DNA from: Leisingera sp. JC1
Lineage (GTDB): Bacteria; Pseudomonadota; Alphaproteobacteria; Rhodobacterales; Rhodobacteraceae
DNA: 34,474 bases
Reading direction: 5' to 3'
Assembly: GCF_001679925.1 (NCBI RefSeq)
Contig: NZ_LYUZ01000081.1
Location: 144,625 to 179,098, forward strand
Both the position numbers and the translations under genes were made by a program. A model generated the notes under the pieces. The model did not search any database. It had not been told where the DNA came from and was given only the letters and a program-made list of their open reading frames with translations. Shown here piece by piece: positions 15,468-23,128 of this stretch; position 1 is the first letter of the stretch, and each line of letters begins with the position of its first letter.

Positions 15468-15983
15468 CTAAAACCGGAACGCTGCACCAACCGCCAGGGT
15501 TTCGCCGCGCGGACTTGCACTGCCGTCCCTTGGCCCCGCGTCATGATGCAGCAGCTCCCCGGTCAACTGAAGCGCTCGGTTCAGGGAAACACGCATGCCG
15601 AACCCAAACAGAGTCCCATAGCGCCTGCGGCCGGAGTCTTCGGCTTGAAGCCCACCAACAGTTACAAAGCCGGTGGCGGGCCCGAAGTCGTACCCCGCAT
15701 GCAAGCGCAACTGATGCGTTTCTTCCGCCTGCAGGGCCCGTGTGAGCGGCCCGGTCTGCCCGGTTGCAACACTGCCCCCAAGGATCAGCCCGTCCGAACC
15801 TTCACTGTATCCAAAAGCGAATGAGTGCCCTTCGCCGCCTGGATTGCTGAAAGTAAGCGGGTTGGAGCTATCGAAAGCAGAGCGGCGGCTATCCTCAGCC
15901 GAACCGGATTGCCCATGCAAAGCGGCAATGGCGATTACCGCGGCGAACATTCGGCGGAGTTTGGTCATCCTAACCATCGGCAT
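15468..15983 (-). CDS. Second small secreted barrel-like protein
   Basis: The 171-residue protein begins with a basic then hydrophobic signal peptide (TKLRRMFAAVIAIAALHGQSGSA). Strand-like segments follow: HSFAFGYSEG, LILGGSVATG, HQLRLHAGYDFGPATGFVTVGG, GTLFGFGMRVSL and LQLTGELLHH. It ends LAVGAAFRF, an outer-membrane beta-signal. The HAGYDFGPATGFVTVGGL segment parallels KAGYDFGRVLAYVTGGV of the neighbouring barrel, suggesting an old duplication. GAGG lies about 10 bases before the ATG at 15983; an ATG at 15968 is an alternative. The 237 bases between the two genes hold no obvious gene. Function is unknown. Confidence 0.75.
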   Translation of the reverse strand: MPMVRMTKLRRMFAAVIAIAALHGQSGSAEDSRRSAFDSSNPLTFSNPGGEGHSFAFGYSEGSDGLILGGSVATGQTGPLTRALQAEETHQLRLHAGYDFGPATGFVTVGGLQAEDSGRRRYGTLFGFGMRVSLNRALQLTGELLHHDAGPRDGSASPRGETLAVGAAFRF

Positions 15984-16181
15984 GTGGCTTTGCCTCTTTG
16001 CAATGCGCCGTTCAGCGCGTCATCCCCCTAGGACCCCATTTATACGCATTAATGCTTAATATTTCGTTCCAAGACTGCCCGAAACCCTCCTGCGCCAGAA
16101 GCGTTAAAAGTGGCGCCCCAACCGTAAAAAACATCGAAATTTATTAACAGTTCACGCATTCGGCCCCCTCACGAAGGACCA

Positions 16182-16208
16182 GGTGAAAAAAATGTCGCAT
16201 TTTTCACC
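16182..16208. promoter_or_regulatory. Inverted repeat, possible operator or hairpin, upstream of MttB unit
   Basis: GGTGAAAAAAATG (16182-16194) and CATTTTTCACC (16198-16208) are mirror arms differing only by two extra A residues in the left run, around TCG. It lies about 70 bases before the short ORF. It could be a regulator-binding site or a minor terminator-like hairpin; the T-run lies inside the arm, not after it. Confidence 0.45.
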
Positions 16209-16276
16209 AAGGTCGTTATCGTGCTAGAAACTTCGCAAATGCATGCCAGACTGCCGCGAAGATCACAGGAGACCGC

Positions 16277-16363
16277 ATGCAGGAAGAACGCAGCCTTCTT
16301 AACCTCGTCTGCCGCACCATTGGCGCGGCTCGGGGACGCGCCGCCAGAGGCCGGCCGTACTGA
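16277..16363 (+). CDS. Possible 28-residue upstream peptide
   Basis: An ATG at 16277 has a strong AGGAGA just before it (16267-16272) and opens a 28-codon frame ending TGA at 16361. It begins MQEERSLLNLVCR, and the second half is rich in Arg, Gly and Ala. It ends 47 bases before the MttB-family ATG, in which the methyltransferase's own weaker GAAAGG site lies. It may be a leader peptide regulating the downstream gene or a small protein. Only the ribosome-binding site and position support it. Confidence 0.45.
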   Translation: MQEERSLLNLVCRTIGAARGRAARGRPY

Positions 16364-16410
16364 GTTGAAATAAAACACGTTTCATCTCACTTTCCTGAAA
16401 GGCTCCCAAA

Positions 16411-17961
16411 ATGAACGACCAAGCCTCCCCTGCCCGCGCCACCCGCAGCGGCGGGCGCAATGCACGCCGTGCAGCCCGTGCTGCCGCTCTGCCGGACCAT
16501 CTGCGTCCGGTCCGCCCCGGCATGGAATCCACCGCCCTGAAAATGCTGAACCAGGCGGACATGGAAAAGATCCACGAGGCCGCCCTTACTGCGCTGGAAG
16601 AAATCGGTCTTGCTGACGCCCCGCAGAGCGGGATCGATTACCTGACTGCCGCAGGCTGCAAACTGGGCGACGACGGCCGCATCCGCTTCCCCCGCGCCCT
16701 GGTGGAAGACACAATCGCCAAGGCAAACCGCTCCGTCACCCTGTTCAGCCGCGACGGCAAAACCGATCTGGAGCTTTCCGGCGGCCGCGTCCACTATGGC
16801 ACCGCAGGCGCGGCTGTCAGTGTGGTCGATGTGCAGGGCAGAAACTACCGCGACTCCACCGTGCAGGACCTGCATGACGCGGCCCGCATCTGCGATCAGC
16901 TGGACAACATCCATTTTGTCCAACGCCCCATGGTCTGCCGCGACATTCCCGATAACCTCGAGATGGACTTGAACTCCATCTACGCCACCTGCGCCGGGAC
17001 CACCAAGCATGTCGGCGTCTCATTTACTGAACCTGGGTATGTGAAACACGGGCTTGAGCTGCTGCACATGATTGCAGGCGGTGAGGACAAATGGCGCGAG
17101 CGCCCGTTTGTTTCCAACTCCAACTGTTTCGTGGTTCCGCCGATGAAGTTTGCCACGGAATCCTGTGAAGTGATGGAGGAATGCATCAAGGGCGGCATGC
17201 CTGTGCTTCTTCTGTCCGCAGGCATGGCCGGCGCCACAGCCCCTTCGACCATTGCCGGGGCCATCACCCAGGCGGTTGCCGAATGCCTGGCCGGACTGGT
17301 TTATGTAAATGCCGTAAAGCCCGGTGCCCCTGCGATTTTTGGCACCTGGCCCTTTGGCCTCGACTTGCGCACCGGCGCCATGTCCGTTGGCTCCGGAGAA
17401 CAAGCCCTGCTGACCGCCGGCTGCGCTCAGATGCACAAGTTCTACAACCTGCCCGGCGGTGCCGCAGCCGGGGCATCAGATTCCAAGCTGCCGGACATGC
17501 AGGCTGGATGGGAGCAGATGTGTTCCGCCGTCATGGCGGGCCTTTCAGGCCTCAACATGGTTTATGAGGCGGCCGGCATGCACGCCTCTCTTCTTGGCTT
17601 CTGCCTTGAATCGCTGATCCTGGACAATGACCTGCTGGGCCAGGCGCAACGCTGTGTCCGCGGCATTGAGGTTAACGACGAAACACTTGCGCTCGACCAG
17701 ATGCGCGCCACCTGCCTGGGCGGGCCTGGCCATTACCTGGGCACCGATCAGACGCTAGGCCGGATGCAGGTCGACTATGTCTACCCGGATCTGGGCGACC
17801 GCACGTCCCCCAAAGAATGGGTCGAGCGCGACAAGCCGGACCTGATCGAAAAAGCAGTCGCCAAAAAGGAAAAGATTCTGTCCGAACGCGCCTCAGCCCG
17901 ATTTGACGCGGAAACTGACATGGCGATCCGGCAGAACTTCAATATCCATCTGCCTGCGTGA
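16411..17961 (+). CDS. Trimethylamine methyltransferase (MttB/COG5598) family protein, non-pyrrolysine
   Basis: The 516-residue protein is a TIM-barrel corrinoid-methyltransferase-like member of the MttB superfamily. Segments supporting this include IHEAALTALEEIGL (about 51-64), HYGTAGAAVSVVDVQGRNYRDST, PVLLLSAGMAGATAPSTIAGA, FGTWPFGLDLRTGAMSVGSGEQ and LGGPGHYLGTDQTLGRM. No in-frame amber codon interrupts it, so it is not a pyrrolysine MttB. Non-pyrrolysine relatives such as MtgB demethylate glycine betaine or other quaternary amines, passing methyl to a corrinoid protein. No corrinoid protein or reactivase gene is in this window. GAAAGG precedes the ATG and a terminator follows. Confidence 0.85.
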   Translation: MNDQASPARATRSGGRNARRAARAAALPDHLRPVRPGMESTALKMLNQADMEKIHEAALTALEEIGLADAPQSGIDYLTAAGCKLGDDGRIRFPRALVEDTIAKANRSVTLFSRDGKTDLELSGGRVHYGTAGAAVSVVDVQGRNYRDSTVQDLHDAARICDQLDNIHFVQRPMVCRDIPDNLEMDLNSIYATCAGTTKHVGVSFTEPGYVKHGLELLHMIAGGEDKWRERPFVSNSNCFVVPPMKFATESCEVMEECIKGGMPVLLLSAGMAGATAPSTIAGAITQAVAECLAGLVYVNAVKPGAPAIFGTWPFGLDLRTGAMSVGSGEQALLTAGCAQMHKFYNLPGGAAAGASDSKLPDMQAGWEQMCSAVMAGLSGLNMVYEAAGMHASLLGFCLESLILDNDLLGQAQRCVRGIEVNDETLALDQMRATCLGGPGHYLGTDQTLGRMQVDYVYPDLGDRTSPKEWVERDKPDLIEKAVAKKEKILSERASARFDAETDMAIRQNFNIHLPA

Positions 17962-17982
17962 CGCGGAACTGGATGACCTTTC

Positions 17983-18013
17983 AACGGGCCGGGATTTCCG
18001 GCCCGTTTTCGTT
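17983..18013 (+). terminator. Rho-independent terminator after the MttB-family gene
   Basis: AACGGGCCGG (17983-17992) pairs with CCGGCCCGTT (17998-18007), loop GATTT, followed by TTTTCGTTT. Confidence 0.9.
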
Positions 18014-18588
18014 TACTCGCCGGCCTGAACTGCAGGCAGGATCCGCACAGCTCATTTGTGAAAATTGTCTTAACTTAGGCCTTGAGACCCCCAGCGACCT
18101 AGGTTAACTTATTGTAAAGCAACCAAGAAACGCAATTCCACGCGCCGGCCGACACGGCTCGGCCTGCATGAATGCAGCAGCAAATACGCAAAACAATATT
18201 GCAGAAACGCAAGTCAGGCCAGTTACCCGTTAAATAGGAGGCCGTTGCTTTGTAAAAATGCAAGGCTCGCCTGTGAATCGGCCCTCCATCTGCGATCTGC
18301 ATTTTTTGTGGCAATGATGCCTGATCGGCTTCAATCAAGCGACAATTTTGCAAAGCACTGAGAGCGCGTTAACTTTCCTCCCGGCAGCATAGCACTTTCC
18401 AGCTAGGAAGTTTGCCGTCCCAAGCGCCTGAGGCGTTAACGACGTACCCGCGCCTCGACACTTTTTCAGGCGAAATTGGCAGCGTGGCTTCCTTTGCAGA
18501 ATCCCCTGCACGTCTCAAATTTGAAAAAGCGCAATCCCATTTTGCGAAATCGCAGCGCAGAGCACTCCCCCGCGCTGCATCCAGGCAA
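18014..18588. other. 575-base stretch without a convincing gene
   Basis: This stretch between two terminated or convergent units is lower in GC than its neighbours. TTAACTTAGG (18070-18079) and CCTAGGTTAA (18098-18107) form a 10-bp arm pair with one G-T pair and an 18-base loop. Several GTTAAC words occur (18103, 18368, 18434). A weak hairpin CGCAA-N7-TTGCG at about 18530-18546, followed on the minus strand by CTTTTTC, may end the dehydrogenase transcript. An 84-codon minus frame (18099-18353) has no family resemblance. A small RNA or decayed gene cannot be excluded. Confidence 0.4.
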
Positions 18589-19809
18589 TCAGAAAAACGC
18601 CTGCAAACCGGTTTGGGCGCGCCCCAGGATCAGCGCATGCACGTCGTGGGTGCCCTCATAGGTGTTCACGGTCTCCAGGTTCACCATATGGCGGATCACA
18701 TTGAACTCCAGGCTGATGCCATTGCCGCCGTGCATGTCACGCGCCATCCGCGCAATCTCCAGCGCCTTGCCGCAATTGTTGCGCTTGATGATCGAAATCA
18801 TCTCCGGTGCGGCATTCGCCTCGTCCATCAGCCGTCCGACACGCAAGGACGCCTGCAGGCCCAGGGTGATTTCGGTTTGCATGTTCGCCAGTTTCAGCTG
18901 AAACAACTGGGTATTGGCCAACGGGCGGCCGAACTGTGTGCGGTCCAGGCCGTATTGACGCGCCGCGTGCCAGCAGGCCTCTGCGGCACCCATGGCACCC
19001 CAGCTAATGCCATAACGCGCGCGGTTGAGACAGCCGAACGGCCCCTTCAGACCTTCTACATGCGGCAGCAATGCGTCCTCGCCGACTTCGACGCCATCCA
19101 TCACGATCTCACCGGTGATCGACGCACGCAGGGAGGCTTTGTTTTCGATCTTCGGCGCACTGAGACCCTTCAGGCCCTTGTCCAGCACAAAGCCGCGGAT
19201 CTTACCGCCATGAGCTTCGGACTTGGCCCAGACCACAAACACATCGGCAATCGGCGCATTGGAGATCCACATCTTGGATCCCTTAAGCCTATATCCACCC
19301 TCAATTTTCTCGGCCCGGGTCTTCATACCGGCGGGGTCGGAGCCCGCATCCGGTTCCGTAAGGCCAAAGCAGCCAATCCATTCGCCGGTGGCAAGTTTCG
19401 GCAGGTATTTCTGGCGCTGTTCCTCACTGCCATATGCGTAGATGGGATACATCACCAGCGAGCTTTGCACCGACATCATCGAGCGGTAGCCGCTATCGAC
19501 GCGCTCCACCTCGCGGGCCACCAGACCGTAGGACACATAGCCGCCTCCGAGCCCGCCGTATTCCTCCGGAATAGTGGTGCCAAGGAGGCCCATCTCGCCC
19601 ATCTCGCGGAAAATCTCCGGGTCGGTTTCCTCGTTTTCATAGGCACTTAGCACACGCGGCTGAAGTTTCTCCTGGGCATAGGCGCGGGCAGAGGCGGAAA
19701 TCATCCGCTCATCCTCGGTCAGCTGGTCCTCCAGACGCAGGGCGTCTTCCCAGTTAAAACGGCCCAGATCCGGGGCATCCTTGGCGCGCAGGGCGGGTTT
19801 GTCGGTCAT
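18589..19809 (-). CDS. gcdH: Glutaryl-CoA dehydrogenase
   Basis: The 406-residue acyl-CoA dehydrogenase family flavoprotein converts glutaryl-CoA to crotonyl-CoA in lysine/tryptophan degradation. Family motifs are [13 protein letters not shown] (FAD/substrate region, about 148-160), [40 protein letters not shown], and the catalytic Glu (about 385) in [17 protein letters not shown]. The N-terminal [22 protein letters not shown] and the YEGTHDVH block are characteristic of GcdH rather than short-chain dehydrogenases. GAGGTGACAAG precedes the ATG. A LysR regulator is divergently transcribed 99 bases away and probably controls it. Confidence 0.92.
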   Translation of the reverse strand: MTDKPALRAKDAPDLGRFNWEDALRLEDQLTEDERMISASARAYAQEKLQPRVLSAYENEETDPEIFREMGEMGLLGTTIPEEYGGLGGGYVSYGLVAREVERVDSGYRSMMSVQSSLVMYPIYAYGSEEQRQKYLPKLATGEWIGCFGLTEPDAGSDPAGMKTRAEKIEGGYRLKGSKMWISNAPIADVFVVWAKSEAHGGKIRGFVLDKGLKGLSAPKIENKASLRASITGEIVMDGVEVGEDALLPHVEGLKGPFGCLNRARYGISWGAMGAAEACWHAARQYGLDRTQFGRPLANTQLFQLKLANMQTEITLGLQASLRVGRLMDEANAAPEMISIIKRNNCGKALEIARMARDMHGGNGISLEFNVIRHMVNLETVNTYEGTHDVHALILGRAQTGLQAFF

Positions 19810-19832
19810 CTTGTCACCTCAGTGGTTCGCGA

Positions 19833-19848
19833 TTAGGCCAGACCCTAA
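19833..19848. promoter_or_regulatory. LysR-type operator candidate between gcdH and its regulator
   Basis: TTAGG (19833-19837) and CCTAA (19844-19848) form a perfect inverted repeat with a 6-base spacer, fitting the T-N11-A pattern of LysR-family operators. It sits midway in the 99-base divergent promoter region. Confidence 0.5.
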
Positions 19849-19908
19849 CGGGAGGTGAACGGAAAAAACAGCGAGACTTTGGCAACAAAGCATGACAAAC
19901 ACTCATAC

Positions 19909-20820
19909 ATGACTGCGCCACGCAAATTCCTGCCATCGATCTCCTCCCTGCGTGCCCTGGAAGCGCTGGACCGGCTTGGCAGCGCCTCAGCCGCGGCTGA
20001 TGAACTGGCGCTGACGCAGGGCGCAGTCAGCCGCCAGCTGCAAACGCTTGAGCGGCAGTTGGGGATGGAGCTGGTGCAGCGGGATCAGAAACGGCTAGCC
20101 CTGACATCAGAGGCACAGGATTACGCAGCTGAGATCCGCCAGGCATTAAACCAGATCGTGCAATCCACCCTGCGCCTGCAAGCCGCGCCGCTGGCAGGGA
20201 CGCTTAACCTAGCGATCCTTCCAGCCTTCGGCATGCGCTGGCTGATGCCGCGGCTGCCGGAGTTTGCCCGGCTGCATCCGGATGTGACCATCAACATGGC
20301 GACCCGGCTGGAGCCATTCAATTTCGCCACTGAACCCTTTGATGCTGCGATACATTTTGGAGATGCGTCCTGGCCGGGCACCCAGTCATTGCTGCTGAAG
20401 CATGAGCAATTGCTGCCGGTCTGCGCACCGCAGCTTCTGGAGGGGCGCAGGGTTGATGCGCCGAAAGACATCCTGAAGCTGCCGCTGCTGCACATCCAAA
20501 CGCGGACAGCCGCTTGGAAAGACTGGTTTGAACACCAAGGCATAAAGACCAGCGCGGGCTTGAACGGGACGATCTATGATCAATTCGCAACCATCACCCA
20601 GGCAGCATTGCACGGGTTGGGGGTCGCGCTGATGCCGGATTACCTGGTGGAACAGGATCTGGCCACCGGCCGCCTGCTTGCGCTGCATCCGGAGCCGGTG
20701 GAGACCGCAGGCGCCTATTACCTGGTCTGGCCGGAGCGGAAATCAAACGCGCCGGCGCTGATGAAATTCCGCGGCTGGCTGGCTGGCAAGGCGCAGCCGG
20801 AGGATCCGCTGCCGCGGTGA
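19909..20820 (+). CDS. LysR family transcriptional regulator (GcvA-like)
   Basis: The 303-residue protein (from ATG 19909) has an N-terminal winged HTH (LPSISSLRALEALDRLGS, AAADELALTQGAVSRQLQTLE; about residues 7-55) and a C-terminal periplasmic-binding-fold effector domain (GTLNLAILPAFGMRWLMPRLPEF onward). The subtype resembles GcvA. Its divergent placement next to gcdH suggests a role like GcdR in glutarate/lysine catabolism, which is inference from context. The longer frame from GTG 19855 adds a lysine-rich segment lacking family similarity, so the ATG is preferred. It ends TGA at 20820, convergent with phoB. Confidence 0.88.
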   Translation: MTAPRKFLPSISSLRALEALDRLGSASAAADELALTQGAVSRQLQTLERQLGMELVQRDQKRLALTSEAQDYAAEIRQALNQIVQSTLRLQAAPLAGTLNLAILPAFGMRWLMPRLPEFARLHPDVTINMATRLEPFNFATEPFDAAIHFGDASWPGTQSLLLKHEQLLPVCAPQLLEGRRVDAPKDILKLPLLHIQTRTAAWKDWFEHQGIKTSAGLNGTIYDQFATITQAALHGLGVALMPDYLVEQDLATGRLLALHPEPVETAGAYYLVWPERKSNAPALMKFRGWLAGKAQPEDPLPR

Positions 20821-20838
20821 GAATCAAAGAGTGAAAAT

Positions 20839-20889
20839 CAGGGGGTGACATGCGTGCACCCCCTGTACACCCCTTGTGCACCCCCTGGT
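20839..20889. repeat. 11-bp tandem repeats and hairpin between convergent LysR and phoB genes
   Basis: Three 11-base units, CACCCCCTGTA (20857-20867), CACCCCTTGTG (20868-20878) and CACCCCCTGGT (20879-20889), run head to tail. The first unit also pairs with CAGGGGGTG at 20839-20847 to give a perfect 9-bp stem over a 9-base loop. Position suggests a transcription end signal, though no U-run follows. Confidence 0.65.
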
Positions 20890-20895
20890 GCCGTT

Positions 20896-21585
20896 TCAGC
20901 CCAGGGCGTAGCCCGCGCCGCGAACTGTGCGGACGGGATCGTCGCCGCCATGCTGGGTCAGCGCTTTGCGCAAGCGGCCGATATGGACGTCGACGGTGCG
21001 GGTGTCGACATAGATGTCGCGGCCCCAAACCCGGTCCAAGAGCTGCTCGCGGCTCCACACCCGGCCCGGCTTCTCGATGAAGGTGGAGAGCAGGCGGAAT
21101 TCGGTTGGCCCCAGCTTGAGCTGATTGCCGGCCCGGCTGACCTTGTGGGTTTCGGCGTCCAAGACGATGTCGTCGTATTCCAGCCGAACCCCGACCGTGG
21201 AGGGCCGGACCCGGCGAAGCTGGCTGCGCACGCGGGCCATCAGCTCCACAACCGAATAGGGTTTCACCACGTAATCATCCGCGCCGGTTTCCAGGCCGCG
21301 CACCTTGTCCACCTCCTCTGACCGGGCAGACAGCATGATCACCGGGATGTTGCGGGTTTCGGCGCGGGTCTTGAGGCGGCGGCACACTTCAATGCCGCTG
21401 AGGTTGGGCATCATCCAGTCAAGGATGATGATATCCGGCATGTCCTCCTCGACCACCAGCAGCGCTTCCTCGCCGTCCTTGGCCTTGAGCACGCGGAAGC
21501 CGTCAGCTTCGAGATTGTAAGCCAGCACTTCCCGCTGCGCCATTTCGTCTTCTACAACCAGAACGGTGGGCTGGTCGGCAGCCAT
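20896..21585 (-). CDS. phoB: Phosphate regulon response regulator PhoB
   Basis: The 229-residue OmpR/PhoB-family regulator has an intact receiver domain: acidic pocket VVEDE (12-14), phospho-acceptor Asp56 in IIILDWMMPN, Ser in MLSARS and Lys in VVKPYS. The C-terminal winged helix (about 130-228) includes LKLGPTEFRLLSTFIEKPGR, VWSREQLLDRVWG and VDVHIGRLRKAL. It would bind Pho boxes such as the one ahead of pstS. It is the last gene of the pst operon, starting 3 bases after phoU ends, with AGGAGAT overlapping the phoU 3' end. The placement directly after phoU supports phoB over other OmpR-family members. Confidence 0.95.
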   Translation of the reverse strand: MAADQPTVLVVEDEMAQREVLAYNLEADGFRVLKAKDGEEALLVVEEDMPDIIILDWMMPNLSGIEVCRRLKTRAETRNIPVIMLSARSEEVDKVRGLETGADDYVVKPYSVVELMARVRSQLRRVRPSTVGVRLEYDDIVLDAETHKVSRAGNQLKLGPTEFRLLSTFIEKPGRVWSREQLLDRVWGRDIYVDTRTVDVHIGRLRKALTQHGGDDPVRTVRGAGYALG

Positions 21586-21588
21586 CGG

Positions 21589-22299
21589 TCAGATCTCCTG
21601 CGGTGTGGTCGAGGTGGTGTCGGCTTTCTTGCGGTCTTCTTCCGGCTTTTCGCCGGTGACCAGATAGATCACCTGTTCGGCAATCGCAGTCACATGGTCG
21701 CCCATGCGTTCGGTGTTTTTTGCGATGAAATGCAGATGCATGCAGGCCGAAATGTTGCGCGGATCTTCCATCATGTGGGTCAGGAATTCGCGGAACAGAG
21801 CGTTGTACATCTGATCCACATCGCGGTCGCGGGCAATAACGTCGGCGGCGAGTTCCGGATCGCGCTGGATGTAGGAGTCCAGCGCATCTTTCAGCATCCG
21901 CTCCACCTCACGCGCCATGCGGCGGAGGGCGGCGGCGCCTTCACTGATGTTCGGACCCTGAGCCAGCACGGTGGTACGTTTGGCCATGTTTTTTGCATAG
22001 TCGCCAATGCGTTCCAGGTTACCGGCGATCTTCATCACCGACAGCACCAGCCGCAGATCAGAGGCGGTTGGCGACCGCAGGGCGATCAGTCGGGCGGTTT
22101 CCTCGTTGATCAGTTCTTCCAGCCCGTCGATGGCCTTGTCGCCCTGGCGCACGGTCAGCGCCAGTTCTTCGTCGCGGGTCTCAAGGGCACGGGCGGCTTC
22201 GCGGATGGCGTCCTCGACCAGACCGCCCATTTTCATGATCCGGGCTTGAATTGCCTCCAGATCGCGGTCGAATGCAGATGCAATATGCTGTGCAGTCAT
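21589..22299 (-). CDS. phoU: Phosphate transport regulator PhoU
   Basis: The 236-residue all-helical protein contains two PhoU repeats. Repeat 1 has MGGLVEDAIREAARALETRD and LRLVLSVMKIAGNLERIGDYAKNMAKR. Repeat 2 has MHLHFIAKNTERMGDHVTAIAEQVIYLVTGE. The ERIGDYAKN and ERMGDHVT motifs are the metal-cluster E(R)xGD signatures. PhoU restrains PhoR signalling when phosphate is plentiful and modulates the Pst transporter. It lies between pstB (16-base gap) and phoB (3-base gap). Confidence 0.95.
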   Translation of the reverse strand: MTAQHIASAFDRDLEAIQARIMKMGGLVEDAIREAARALETRDEELALTVRQGDKAIDGLEELINEETARLIALRSPTASDLRLVLSVMKIAGNLERIGDYAKNMAKRTTVLAQGPNISEGAAALRRMAREVERMLKDALDSYIQRDPELAADVIARDRDVDQMYNALFREFLTHMMEDPRNISACMHLHFIAKNTERMGDHVTAIAEQVIYLVTGEKPEEDRKKADTTSTTPQEI

Positions 22300-22315
22300 T
22301 TGTTTTTCCTAGAAA

Positions 22316-23113
<798 letters not shown>

Positions 23114-23128
23114 TGCACTATGCCCCTT

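Larger units (their letters stand above)
15984..16410. other. Divergent intergenic region upstream of the MttB-family gene
   Basis: Apart from the short ORF and the inverted repeat listed separately, this 427-base stretch is AT-rich around 16040-16210 and should hold promoters for the barrel gene (-) and the methyltransferase unit (+). No RNA gene is recognised. Confidence 0.5.

Noticed and set aside
18099-18353. 84-codon minus-strand frame in the long gap
   Set aside because: Composition is unlike a protein and there are no start signals; it was treated as noncoding.
18412-19650. 412-codon open frame on the plus strand
   Set aside because: It is antisense to gcdH, and no ribosome-binding site or family resemblance was seen.
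20857-20889. Pho box at the 3' end of phoB
   Set aside because: The 11-base period matches but the units (CACCCCCTG) do not resemble CTGTCAT, and no gene starts nearby.
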